Source: Elusimicrobiota bacterium
Lineage (GTDB): Bacteria > Elusimicrobiota > Elusimicrobia > UBA1565 > UBA9628
Length of the DNA: 64,000 nt
Reading direction: 5' to 3'
NCBI GenBank assembly: GCA_003151975.1
Contig: PLZD01000041.1
Location: 46,011-110,010 of the forward strand
Shown: positions 50,511 to 58,763 of the stretch, piece after piece
Layout: every line of letters begins with the position of its first letter
Numbering within the stretch: the stretch's first letter is position 1
Translations under genes and position numbers: made by a program
Notes under the pieces: generated by a model
Databases searched by the model: none
Seen by the model: the letters and a program-made list of their open reading frames with translations, nothing else
Told to the model about the DNA's origin: nothing

Positions 50511-52271
50511 ATGGAAATCCCGCGCTTAGAAGTAATTCTCTTCTGCGCAACAAGCCTCTTTGCTGTTCCCTTATTGGAGGCAAGCGGTCCCAAACAGAGA
50601 CCGTGCGATGTGAGCCAACTACGCCCCATCGATGCTGCCAATTGGATTCCGTGCGCTGACTCAAAGAATCCAAAGGAGCATGATGCCGCTATACGGATGA
50701 GCCATGAGGTGATGTTCAAGTCCTCCGGTTCTGCCGTCACGAATCGTGTCGTGGCCGCCTTGCTTGACCAGAATGCTGCAAATCGGAAGTCCGCCCTAGA
50801 TGCGCTTGGTTTTACTGGTCGCCATGTCCCAATATCCGCCAGAGATGGGATACTGCTAGGACTTCGAAGCACAGACTATATGATGCTGGCCGCTGCGATT
50901 TGGTCGGCGGGAAACCTCGGGAGGGATAGCCCCTCGACTGTATTGGCGATGCTCGCTGAAGAGCCAAGGCTGAACGAGATTTATGTCGCGGCAGTCAAAG
51001 CTCACGCGGGGCTCGCCGACAAGGAAACAGCGCGCAGATTAGTCCGGGGGCTCTCAGAATCGATCCTCGCGCAGAACTTTTCTTCCGAAGCTCTGATCTT
51101 GATGTCAACGCGCACCGTGATCGTTCGGCAAGAGCTATTCGACGATTGGGGAAATCCAAATCCCTCTATTTCCTGCAATGCACTGGGCGTGATCGCAGAA
51201 ACCAATCTCGCGACACCGCAGATGATCCCGAGTTTAAGAAAGCTCGTGCGCGATCAAAAAGATTGCTACATATCCGCCGCTGAGGCTCTCGGTTCTCTTG
51301 GACCCGCTGCCGCACCTGCAATTGCAGATATTGCGGCACAAATTCACGGTGGATTGGATGAATGCTGCCATCAATATCTGTATGCGAAGCAGTTGGTAAA
51401 GATCGGGACCGCGAGTGTTTCAACTTTGCTCTCGATGGCGTCGGAAAAGGCCCCGGATCGACGAATGATCGGACTAGAATATCTGGCACAATTCGCGGAC
51501 CGAGATACTCGGGCCGCCAATCGCATCTTTGCGGCCTTAGACTCAAACAGTGATGATGCAGAACATGCTTCCTGGGGGCTTGGTGGACTAGGCCCCCGCA
51601 TCAAAGTGATCGCGCCGCGACTTTTCGCCCATGCCCTGAACAAACCGGCGCGTTCGCGGGGCCCTTGGGATGTGAATGAGATGAGGGCTATCGCAAATGG
51701 CGGTCCGATTCATCCCGCGGAGCTCTTCAAGTTCCCGGAGAGCAAGGACATAAAGGTGACGTTGTCATACCCTGGCACAATTGCAAAGTCGACGGATAAA
51801 ATACTCCTCGATCTGAAAATTAAAAATATTTCGAAACGCAATTTGCGAATTTTGGGAACCTATTGCGGCAGAGTCGGAGGGGACGCTGCGGGCTTACTGA
51901 TTTTCCACGATCCGGGAGTTCCCGTCGATATCGGGAGCAGCGCATTTGGGGTCGGAGGTGACATGGGGAAGCCCGTTGACCATACTACTTTGCTGCGCCC
52001 GGATCAGGTTGCCGCATACGAATGCACCTTGCAATTTGCCCTGAGCGAGGGGCTATCTTCGTCTTTTCATTATGATGCGATGGGTGAAGGATCTACCGAG
52101 TTGAATTCCGATCACTTGCTGCCAGGGAGATACCGAATTCGAGCAAGGTACCACGTGACGGAGAAGTCGCTCTCGGCTGATTACGATTGGAATTCCTTTC
52201 TCTCGCTACGGTGGGGAAAGCCCTGGACCGGCGACACCTACTCGAATGAAATCATCCTGGACGTAAAATGA
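50511..52271 (+). CDS. exported HEAT-repeat-like protein of foreign composition
   Basis: 586 residues from the ATG at 50511; a GTG at 50493 would add six. Signal peptide EVILFCATSLFAVPLLEA. Residues about 70-380 are helical HEAT-like repeats (KSALDALGFTGRHVP, CYISAAEALGSLGPAAAPAI, RMIGLEYLAQFADRDTRA). The C-terminal 180 residues are beta-rich (DKILLDLKIKNISKRNLRILG). The GC content and third-position bias are visibly lower than in all neighbours, and the gene is flanked by the 44-bp duplication, so recent acquisition is likely. No family is recognised beyond the repeats. Confidence 0.75.
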   Translation: MEIPRLEVILFCATSLFAVPLLEASGPKQRPCDVSQLRPIDAANWIPCADSKNPKEHDAAIRMSHEVMFKSSGSAVTNRVVAALLDQNAANRKSALDALGFTGRHVPISARDGILLGLRSTDYMMLAAAIWSAGNLGRDSPSTVLAMLAEEPRLNEIYVAAVKAHAGLADKETARRLVRGLSESILAQNFSSEALILMSTRTVIVRQELFDDWGNPNPSISCNALGVIAETNLATPQMIPSLRKLVRDQKDCYISAAEALGSLGPAAAPAIADIAAQIHGGLDECCHQYLYAKQLVKIGTASVSTLLSMASEKAPDRRMIGLEYLAQFADRDTRAANRIFAALDSNSDDAEHASWGLGGLGPRIKVIAPRLFAHALNKPARSRGPWDVNEMRAIANGGPIHPAELFKFPESKDIKVTLSYPGTIAKSTDKILLDLKIKNISKRNLRILGTYCGRVGGDAAGLLIFHDPGVPVDIGSSAFGVGGDMGKPVDHTTLLRPDQVAAYECTLQFALSEGLSSSFHYDAMGEGSTELNSDHLLPGRYRIRARYHVTEKSLSADYDWNSFLSLRWGKPWTGDTYSNEIILDVK

Positions 52272-52326
52272 GAACGCTGATTACCCGAGAAGTCTATTCG
52301 CTGGGATTTTTTTGCGACGACGCCGC

Positions 52327-52370
52327 GCCGGGATCGGCGTTAAGCCGGGACCTTCGCTGAAGGTCTGAGC
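52327..52370 (+). repeat. 44-bp direct repeat, right copy
   Basis: Second copy of 50371-50414, two mismatches. It can still be read as the epimerase C-terminus (AGIGVKPGPSLKV, stop). On the minus strand its 52340-52370 part encodes the last residues of the HEAT-like gene at 52340. Confidence 0.85.
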
Positions 52371-52717
52371 GGGGCGCGCTCGGCGCCCGCGATCAGCACG
52401 GTCAAGGCGGACTTGAGCGACGGAATCTCATCGGCGGACTCGAGCAGGCGCCGCGCCGCCGGCAAAACCAAGCCCCAGCGCGCCAGAGCGCGCGCCGCCT
52501 CGAGCCGGACCATGACCGCCAAATCGGCGTCGTTGAGCATGCGCTCGAAAACGCCCGCGCTGCGATGCTTGCGGTCCTTCATGGCGAGCCGCCGGATGCG
52601 GCGGCAGAGCTCCTGCTTGCCGTGAAAATCTTCCGAGTCCGCCGCCGCCGCGGCCGCGTAAGACAGGCGCACGCCGCGGGGTCTGAGCCAGGTCCAGATC
52701 GGGGAAAATCCTTGCAT
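52340..52717 (-). CDS. small HEAT-like repeat protein
   Basis: A 125-residue basic protein with one to two HEAT-like helical pairs (AVMVRLEAARALARWGLVLPAARRLLES). The start is an ATG at 52717. Its last residues (RPSAKVPA) are written inside the right copy of the 44-bp repeat. The same minus-strand end (RPSEKVPA) occurs over the left copy, showing that the repeat once joined this gene and the epimerase tail to tail. Function unknown. Confidence 0.55.
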   Translation of the reverse strand: MQGFSPIWTWLRPRGVRLSYAAAAAADSEDFHGKQELCRRIRRLAMKDRKHRSAGVFERMLNDADLAVMVRLEAARALARWGLVLPAARRLLESADEIPSLKSALTVLIAGAERAPLRPSAKVPA

Positions 52718-52724
52718 GCGGTAA

Positions 52725-52815
52725 GGATGGGGCCTAGAGGACCCTTACGCCAGGCCCAAGAGTCCTAGGCGTCAATGGGCCCAAAGGCCTAGACGTCCAG
52801 GGTCCCCGGCGGCAG
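52725..52815. repeat. intergenic GGGCCC/GGCCTA tandem-like repeat (site C)
   Basis: Three degenerate units of 23-24 bp can be aligned. They start GGGCCTAGAGGACCCTTACG, GGCCCAAGAGTCCTAGGCGT and GGGCCCAAAGGCCTAGACGT, and a partial fourth unit begins GGGTCCCC. This is the clearest of the three such arrays. The rest of the 52816-52939 spacer is AT-rich with a TAATATATATTA palindrome near 52862 and no gene. Confidence 0.55.
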
Positions 52816-52939
52816 GACTCACCCAGCGCGATAGCAATAAAATATGACACCAAATGATGCCTAATATATATTAAAAGAGCTTATTTGACCTGCGCTAGCA
52901 AAGAAAGGCACAGGCCAACGCTCCGAGAGACGCTGTCTT

Positions 52940-52961
52940 TTTCGCGTGACTTTCGCGTGAC
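52940..52961 (+). repeat. tandem 11-bp repeat upstream of the nrd promoter
   Basis: TTTCGCGTGAC occurs twice in perfect tandem, 31 bp upstream of the -35. One helical turn spacing suggests binding of a regulator on one DNA face. I see no canonical NrdR box. Confidence 0.55.
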
Positions 52962-52992
52962 AGGCGGGTCTTTTGGCCCTCCGACGAGAAGT

Positions 52993-53021
52993 TTGACAAA
53001 AATTCGCGCCATTGTTATTCT
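52993..53021 (+). promoter_or_regulatory. nrdAB promoter
   Basis: Perfect -35 TTGACA (52993-52998), a 17-nt spacer, -10 TATTCT (53016-53021). The transcript would have a leader of about 60 nt with GGAG before the ATG at 53088. Confidence 0.75.
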
Positions 53022-53087
53022 GTCTGCGCCAATCACGCCGCGTTCGAGAAAAAATCTCCGCGCGTGCCAGGCAGGAGAAAAAATTTC

Positions 53088-55511
53088 ATGACCCCGATCG
53101 CCGACCCGACCAAAACCGAGACCAACGCCACCACGATGGCGGTCAAGAAGCGCAACGGCAGTCTCGAACCGGTCGACGTCAACAAGATCGTGCGCGCGGT
53201 CCAGCGCTGCGGCGAGGGTCTGACTCAAGTCGACTGCTTGAAGGTTGCGACCAAGACCATCGGCGGCCTCTACGACGGCGCCACCACCCGCGAGCTCGAC
53301 AACCTCTCCATCCAAACGGCCGCCCTGCTCATCGCCGAGGAGCCCGAGTACTCGCGCCTGGCCGCGCGCCTGCTGAGCAACTTCGTCCGCAAGGAAGTCG
53401 CCAACCAGGACATCCACTCTTTCTCGCAGTCGATCGCCGCGGGCTACCGCGCCGGCCTCATCGCCGAGCGCGTGGCCGCGTTCGTCACCAACAACGCGCG
53501 CAAGCTCAATTCTGCGGTAGAAAATTCGCGTTCAGAACTCTTCGAGTACTTCGGCCTGCGCACCGTGTACGACCGCTACCTCCTTAAGAACCCCGAGACC
53601 CGCGAGGTCATCGAGACGCCGCAGTACTTCTTCCTGCGCGTGGCCTGCGGCTTGGCCGAGACGGTCAACGAAGCCGTCGAGCTCTACAACCTGATGTCGA
53701 CCTTCGAGTACATGCCGAGCACCCCGACGCTCTTCAACTCGGGCACGCGGCATCCCCAAATGAGCTCCTGCTACCTCCTCGACTCCCCGCAGGACGATCT
53801 CAAGTCCATCTATAAGAAGTACACCGACATCGCCCTGCTCTCGAAGTTCTCGGGCGGCATCGGCGTGGCCTATCACAGAGTGAGATCACGCGGGTCTCTC
53901 ATCCGCTCAACGAACGGCCACTCCAACGGTATCGTGCCGTGGCTCAAGACGCTCGACTCCTCGGTGGCCGCCGTCAACCAGGGCGGCAAGCGCAAGGGCG
54001 CCTGCGCCGTGTACCTCGAGACCTGGCATTCCGATATCGAAGATTTCTTGGAGCTCCGGGATAACACCGGCGACGCCGCGCGACGCACGCACAATCTGCA
54101 TACGTCCAACTGGATTCCCGACCTCTTCATGAAGCGCGTCGAGGAAGACGGGATGTGGTCGCTCTTCGACCCGAAGACCGTGCCGCACTTCCCCGACCTC
54201 TTCGGGCCCGCCTTCGAAGAGGCCTACCTCGAGGCCGAGGGCAAGAAGCTCTTCATGCGCCAGGTCAAATCGCGCGAGCTTTACGCCCGCATGATGAAGT
54301 CGCTCGCCGAGACCGGCAACGGCTGGATCAACTTCAAGGACTCGTGCAACCGCAAGGCCAACCAGACCGGCGCGCCCGGGGCCGTCGTGCACTCCTCGAA
54401 CCTCTGCACCGAGATCATCGAGGTGACCTCGAACTCCGAAACGGCCGTCTGCAATCTCGGCTCGATCAACCTCGCCAAGTACGTCACCGACGGCGCCTTC
54501 GACTTCGAGAAGCTCTCGGCCAACGTGCGCACGGCCGTCAAGTTCCTCGACCGCGTCATCGATATTAATTTCTACCCGACGCTGGCGGCGCAGGAAAGCA
54601 ACAAGCGCTGGCGCCCCGTCGGCCTCGGCATCATGGGCCTGCAGGACGCCTTCTTCCTGCTCGGCTGGGCGTTCGACTCCAAGGAAGCCCGCGAGCTTTC
54701 CGCCAAGATCCAAGAAGAGATCTACTACCACGCCCTCTCAGCTTCTTGTCAGTTGTCCGTTGAGAGGGGCCAGCACGCGGCGTTTGCCGAGACGCGCGCG
54801 GCCAAGGGCGTGCTGCAGTTCGACTTGTGGGGCGTGACGCCCGCTGACGCGGCGCGCTGGGACGCTCTGCGCGACCGCATCAAGGCGCACGGCCTGCGCA
54901 ATTCGCTGCTCTTGGCCATCGCGCCGACGGCGACGATCGCTTCCATCGTAGGATCGTATGAGTCGATCGAGCCCCAGGTCAGCAACCTCTTCAAGCGCGA
55001 GACCCTCTCCGGCGAGTTCCTGCAGACCAATAAGTACCTCGTCCTCGAGCTCAAGGCGCTGGGCTTGTGGAACGAAGACACGCGCAATCAGATCAAGCTC
55101 GCCGAAGGCTCGATTGCCGACATCACCGAGATTCCCGCCGACGTGCGCGACCGCTTCCGCACCGTCTGGGAGATCCCGATGCGCGGCGTCATCGACATGG
55201 CCGCAGAAAGGGGCGCTTATCTCGACCAGAGCCAGTCGCTGAACCTCTTCATCGAGAGCCCGTCCATCGGCAAGCTGTCCTCGATGTACATGTACGCCTG
55301 GAAGAAGGGCATCAAGACGACCTACTACCTGCGCTCGCGGCCCGCCACCCGCATCTCAAAGACGACCGTCACCGCGAAGGCCGAGCCCCTGCCCGAGACC
55401 CCCGTGGTTTCCGAAGGCGACAACCAAGGCGTCGCGCCGGAGATGGCCGACGCGGCTTCCGCCGTGGCCTGTTCTCTCGAGAACCCCGAGAACTGCGAAG
55501 CCTGCCAGTAA
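53088..55511 (+). CDS. nrdA: ribonucleoside-diphosphate reductase class I, alpha subunit
   Basis: The start is the ATG at 53088 (807 residues) because GGAG lies about 10 nt upstream; a GTG at 53064 is in frame. Residues about 14-100 form the ATP-cone (AVKKRNGSLEPVDVNKIVRA). The catalytic features are SSCYLL and VCNLGSINL for the redox cysteine pair, NLCTEI for the thiyl cysteine, TTYYLRSRP for the radical-transfer tyrosines, and a C-terminal CEAC shuttle pair. It reduces ribonucleotides with the beta subunit encoded 17 nt downstream. The ATP-cone predicts dATP inhibition. Confidence 0.96.
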   Translation: MTPIADPTKTETNATTMAVKKRNGSLEPVDVNKIVRAVQRCGEGLTQVDCLKVATKTIGGLYDGATTRELDNLSIQTAALLIAEEPEYSRLAARLLSNFVRKEVANQDIHSFSQSIAAGYRAGLIAERVAAFVTNNARKLNSAVENSRSELFEYFGLRTVYDRYLLKNPETREVIETPQYFFLRVACGLAETVNEAVELYNLMSTFEYMPSTPTLFNSGTRHPQMSSCYLLDSPQDDLKSIYKKYTDIALLSKFSGGIGVAYHRVRSRGSLIRSTNGHSNGIVPWLKTLDSSVAAVNQGGKRKGACAVYLETWHSDIEDFLELRDNTGDAARRTHNLHTSNWIPDLFMKRVEEDGMWSLFDPKTVPHFPDLFGPAFEEAYLEAEGKKLFMRQVKSRELYARMMKSLAETGNGWINFKDSCNRKANQTGAPGAVVHSSNLCTEIIEVTSNSETAVCNLGSINLAKYVTDGAFDFEKLSANVRTAVKFLDRVIDINFYPTLAAQESNKRWRPVGLGIMGLQDAFFLLGWAFDSKEARELSAKIQEEIYYHALSASCQLSVERGQHAAFAETRAAKGVLQFDLWGVTPADAARWDALRDRIKAHGLRNSLLLAIAPTATIASIVGSYESIEPQVSNLFKRETLSGEFLQTNKYLVLELKALGLWNEDTRNQIKLAEGSIADITEIPADVRDRFRTVWEIPMRGVIDMAAERGAYLDQSQSLNLFIESPSIGKLSSMYMYAWKKGIKTTYYLRSRPATRISKTTVTAKAEPLPETPVVSEGDNQGVAPEMADAASAVACSLENPENCEACQ

Positions 55512-55528
55512 ATTTTCAGGAGATTAAC

Positions 55529-56527
55529 ATGATCCTCGATCCAGGACTCAACCTCACTTTGCGCCCGATGAAGTACCCGGTGTTTTTCGAGATGTACAAG
55601 GCCGCCATCAAGAACACCTGGACCGTCGAGGAAGTCGACTTCTCGCACGACCTGACCGACCTGCGCGGGCGCCTGACGCCGGCCGAGGGACACCTCATCA
55701 ACCGGCTCGTCGCGTTTTTCGCGACGGGCGACTCGATCGTTTCCAATAACTTGGTTTTGAACCTCTACCAGCACATCAACTCGCCCGAGGCCCGGCTTTA
55801 TCTCTCGCGCCAGCTTTATGAAGAGGCCCTGCACGTCGAGTTCTACCTGACCTTGCTCGACACCTACATCCCCGACCAGAAAGAGCGCAACGCCGCCTTC
55901 TCCGCCATCGACAACATCCCCTCGATCAAGCGCAAGGCCGACTTCTGCTTCAAGTGGATGAACTCGATCTACGGCCTGCAGCGCCTCGACACGCCCGAGC
56001 AGAAGCGCCAGTTCCTGCTCAACCTCATTTGCTTTGCGACCTGCATCGAGGGCCTGTTCTTCTTCGGCGCCTTCGCCTACGTCTACTTCCTGCGCTCCAA
56101 GGGCCTGCTCAACGGCCTGGCCGGCGGCACGAACTGGGTGTTCCGCGACGAGAGCATGCACATTTCTTTCGCGTATGAAGTCATCAAGACGGTCCGCCAG
56201 GAATCGCCCGAGCTTTTCGACGCGAAGATGCGCTCGCAAGTCGTCGAGATGATGAAGGACGCCATCGAATGCGAGATGGCCTTCGCCGACGACGTGCTGA
56301 ACCTGGGCGTCGCCGGCATGTCGCAGCGCGACATGCGCCAATACCTGCAATTCGTCGCCGACCAGCGCCTCAAGGTGCTCGACATCCCGCCGGTGTACGG
56401 CTCGAAGAACCCGTTCAACTTCATGGAGCTTCAGGACGTGCAGGAGCTCGCCAACTTCTTCGAGCGCCGCGTCTCGGCCTACCAGGTCGGCGTGACCGGC
56501 GAAGTCGCCTTCAGCGAGAGCTTCTAG
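55529..56527 (+). CDS. nrdB: ribonucleoside-diphosphate reductase class I, beta subunit
   Basis: A 332-residue ferritin-like protein with CAGGAG before the ATG. The metal ligands are visible: YEEALHVEFY supplies E, H and the radical Tyr in the E-x-x-H-x-x-x-Y spacing; CIEGLFFF and FRDESMHISF supply the second Glu and E-x-x-H pair. The tyrosine argues for a tyrosyl-radical enzyme (class Ia/b) rather than class Ic. The C-terminus (GEVAFSESF) is the alpha-docking tail. Operon with nrdA. Confidence 0.96.
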   Translation: MILDPGLNLTLRPMKYPVFFEMYKAAIKNTWTVEEVDFSHDLTDLRGRLTPAEGHLINRLVAFFATGDSIVSNNLVLNLYQHINSPEARLYLSRQLYEEALHVEFYLTLLDTYIPDQKERNAAFSAIDNIPSIKRKADFCFKWMNSIYGLQRLDTPEQKRQFLLNLICFATCIEGLFFFGAFAYVYFLRSKGLLNGLAGGTNWVFRDESMHISFAYEVIKTVRQESPELFDAKMRSQVVEMMKDAIECEMAFADDVLNLGVAGMSQRDMRQYLQFVADQRLKVLDIPPVYGSKNPFNFMELQDVQELANFFERRVSAYQVGVTGEVAFSESF

Positions 56528-56537
56528 CCGCGCCTGA

Positions 56538-56563
56538 ACTTATCCGCCGCGCGGCGGATAAGT
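56538..56563. repeat. 26-bp perfect palindrome after nrdB
   Basis: ACTTATCCGCCGC followed directly by its reverse complement, with no spacer. It lies between nrdB and the transporter gene. There is no U tract. It could be an RNA hairpin that ends or protects the nrd transcript, or a dimeric protein site. Confidence 0.6.
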
Positions 56564-56575
56564 CCCTGCAATATT

Positions 56576-57484
56576 ATGCGACAGCGCCAATGGTCGGGGC
56601 TCCTATTTTCCCTGCTGAGCATGTGCACCTACGGCATGGTCCCCGTGCTCGGACACAAATGGTCCGCGACGATGGACCCGCTGCTCTTCGGAGGCCTGGC
56701 GAGCCTCGCAGGATCTTTACCGCTCATCCTCGGCCTGCGCGTCTCGAACCATCACCGCGATCTCGTCGCGCCGAAATACTTCCGTTTCTACCTGGGCATC
56801 GGCTTCTTCAACACGATCGCGACCATGCTTTTCTTTCTCGGCACTTCGCGCACGAGCGGCCTCAACACAGGACTTCTGCTCCAGCTCGAACCGTTTTACT
56901 CGATGGTGATCGCGGCGATCTTCTTGAAGGAAGTGCTTCAGCCCAGCCAGGCTGGCGCCATCGTCCTGATGGTCGCGGGCGCGGCGCTCATCGTGTACCG
57001 CGGCGCAAGCTCGCTCAACGCGGGCGACCTGCTCATACTCGCCGTGCCGCTTTTCCAGCAACTCTCGCACGTCGTCACCAAGCAAATCCTGCACAAAGTC
57101 TCCGACGCGACCGTCATACCGGCGGTGCGCTTGTTCTTGAGCGGCCTCGCAGTCACGATCCTCGCGGTCATCCTTCATCCAGATTCGCTCCGCGCGCTCG
57201 CAACGCCGGCGGCCTGGGGCGCGATCATTGCCTTCGGTTTTCTGTTTCGGGCGCTCGACTGCTATTTCTGGTACAAAGCCATTGAGAGGATCCCGCTCGT
57301 GCGCGCCTCGGCCTTGATCCCGGTTTCGGCTGCGATCTCCTTTGCCGGCGCGGTCATGATCCTCGACGAAACGGCCCAGCCTCGCCACTATAGAGGAGTG
57401 CTGCTGATCCTGGCGGGCTTGTGCTGGCTTTCCTGGCTGCAACTGCGCGAGAAGACGCCGCTGCTCGAAGGCGAGCCGCTCTAG
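56576..57484 (+). CDS. EamA/DMT-family permease
   Basis: A 302-residue protein with about ten membrane segments in two EamA halves: LLSMCTYGMVPVLGHKW at the start, TGLLLQLEPFYSMVIAAIF in half one and LVRASALIPVSAAISFAGAV in half two. It is probably a metabolite exporter; the substrate is unknown. It is the second EamA gene of the window and not closely similar to the one at 1582. No clear -10 or SD is visible before the ATG; it may be read through from nrdB. Confidence 0.86.
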   Translation: MRQRQWSGLLFSLLSMCTYGMVPVLGHKWSATMDPLLFGGLASLAGSLPLILGLRVSNHHRDLVAPKYFRFYLGIGFFNTIATMLFFLGTSRTSGLNTGLLLQLEPFYSMVIAAIFLKEVLQPSQAGAIVLMVAGAALIVYRGASSLNAGDLLILAVPLFQQLSHVVTKQILHKVSDATVIPAVRLFLSGLAVTILAVILHPDSLRALATPAAWGAIIAFGFLFRALDCYFWYKAIERIPLVRASALIPVSAAISFAGAVMILDETAQPRHYRGVLLILAGLCWLSWLQLREKTPLLEGEPL

Positions 57485-57777
57485 AATACGCAAGCCGTCT
57501 GAAGAAGGCCCCCCCGCGAAACCTCGGTCCTAAATCCGTAGTTCCACTTACCCCCTCCGCGCACAACTCCGCATTACAAAAATGACCGTCGCGCGTTAGA
57601 ATGGAGCATGGTTATGTGGTCATCGCGCACGGCTCTCCGAAAGAACTGGCCAAAGCCAAAGGCGTGATGCACCCGACCGCGATGGCATCGGTCTAGCACA
57701 TTCAGGGCGGCGCCCGGCTCCCCGCGGCTGATCGCGGGGGGGCGGGACCGAGCCCTCCGTTTCGCAGAGGTGAACCT
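57485..57777. other. intergenic stretch without a supported gene
   Basis: Nearly 300 bp. It contains a 31-codon ORF (57601-57696, MEHGYVVIAHGSPK...) with no ribosome-binding site that could be a gene remnant, and a G-rich stretch before the SD (AGAGGTGA) of the gene at 57778. Nothing else is recognisable. Confidence 0.4.
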
Positions 57778-58740
57778 ATGAATAGATTTCTTGTGACGAC
57801 TTCGACGATAGCCGCGGCGGCCCTCGCCTTAATGGGCGCGGGTCGCGGGATGGGCGGCGGCGGCATGGGGAGGGCTCCCTCGTCCGACAAAATATATCGC
57901 AGCCGCCGCGTCTCCGTGTCCAAGCCCTCGACGCCAAGTCACTTCGCCAGCGGCCAAGGCCGCACCTCCTACCCGGAGCGGGACGAGTCGGGCTCCCGAA
58001 TCTCCAAGTCCGTCTCCAAGGAGCCGCCGGCGCACCACGCCAGCGTCATGCAGAACAAGGACCTCGTGCGCAACATCCAGACGCAGCAGCGCGGCGAGAT
58101 GGCTCCCAATCACTATTACTGGCATAACGACGGCGGGATGCGCTACAGCCACTATTACGATGGACATAACCATTGGTACGGCTTCTATCACGGCCCGACG
58201 TTCTACTGGACGCGCTACTACGGCGACCGCTGGTGGTGGTACGGCGGCGGCGCGCGCTGGGTTTTCTGGTGGGACGGCTTCTGGTGGTGGCAGGGCCCGG
58301 CCGGTGTCCCCTACATCTACGTGGACGGCAATTACTATCCCTATGAGAGCGAGGGAGTGACCGTGGTCCACGAGGAAGCCCTGGCGCCGCCGTCCGCCGT
58401 TCCGGCGCCGAACCCGAGCGCCGCCTCGAAGAGCCCTGACGGCCGGCGCATGGTGCAGATCTCCGGCGCCAAGGGCGAGGCGTTCCTGTACGATGAAACC
58501 GTCAACCCTCCGGAGTTCGTTAAATTTCTCGGGGCCGGCGTGTCAAAGGTCCGTTATTCCGGGGGGACCGCCGCCGCGCCGCTGCAGATCCTCGTGGAAT
58601 ACAAGGACGACACGTTCGCGATGTTCGACGCCGACGGCAATTCGCAGAAGTCCGCCGTCCAGGCCGCCGAATCCAAAGAAGCGGCGCCGGCCGTGCCGGA
58701 CTCGATCCCGGCGCAGCCGACGTCCGCGCCGGGACAGTGA
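57778..58740 (+). CDS. exported Trp/Tyr/His-rich protein, paralogue of the protein at 44549
   Basis: A 320-residue protein. The N-terminus is a probable signal (TTSTIAAAALALMGAG) followed by Gly/Met-rich sequence. Residues about 100-190 are dominated by Trp, Tyr, His and Gly (HNHWYGFYHGPTFYWTRYY, DRWWWYGGGARWVFWWDGFW). The segment PDGRRMVQISGAKGEAFLYD and the ending MFDADGN parallel the 44549 protein. It heads a block of envelope genes (58764, 59172, 59746), each with its own SD. Function unknown. Confidence 0.75.
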   Translation: MNRFLVTTSTIAAAALALMGAGRGMGGGGMGRAPSSDKIYRSRRVSVSKPSTPSHFASGQGRTSYPERDESGSRISKSVSKEPPAHHASVMQNKDLVRNIQTQQRGEMAPNHYYWHNDGGMRYSHYYDGHNHWYGFYHGPTFYWTRYYGDRWWWYGGGARWVFWWDGFWWWQGPAGVPYIYVDGNYYPYESEGVTVVHEEALAPPSAVPAPNPSAASKSPDGRRMVQISGAKGEAFLYDETVNPPEFVKFLGAGVSKVRYSGGTAAAPLQILVEYKDDTFAMFDADGNSQKSAVQAAESKEAAPAVPDSIPAQPTSAPGQ

Positions 58741-58763
58741 TCGCATGATTTAAGGAGAATACC

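Noticed and set aside
52268..52363. 31-codon ORF overlapping the end of the inserted gene by ATGA
   Set aside because: It runs out of frame through the right 44-bp repeat. It is most likely a chance product of the junction.
52725..52815. CRISPR array
   Set aside because: The units are degenerate and contiguous with no unique spacers, and no cas genes are present.
52855..52880. NrdR box upstream of nrdAB
   Set aside because: The palindrome TAATATATATTA lacks the ACA/TGT flanks and lies about 120 bp from the promoter.
55325..56350. Minus-strand frame opposite nrdB
   Set aside because: Antisense shadow of a strongly conserved gene.
57601..57696. 31-codon ORF before the Trp-rich protein gene
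   Set aside because: No SD, no usable -10 spacing and no family; kept only as a note in the gap entry.
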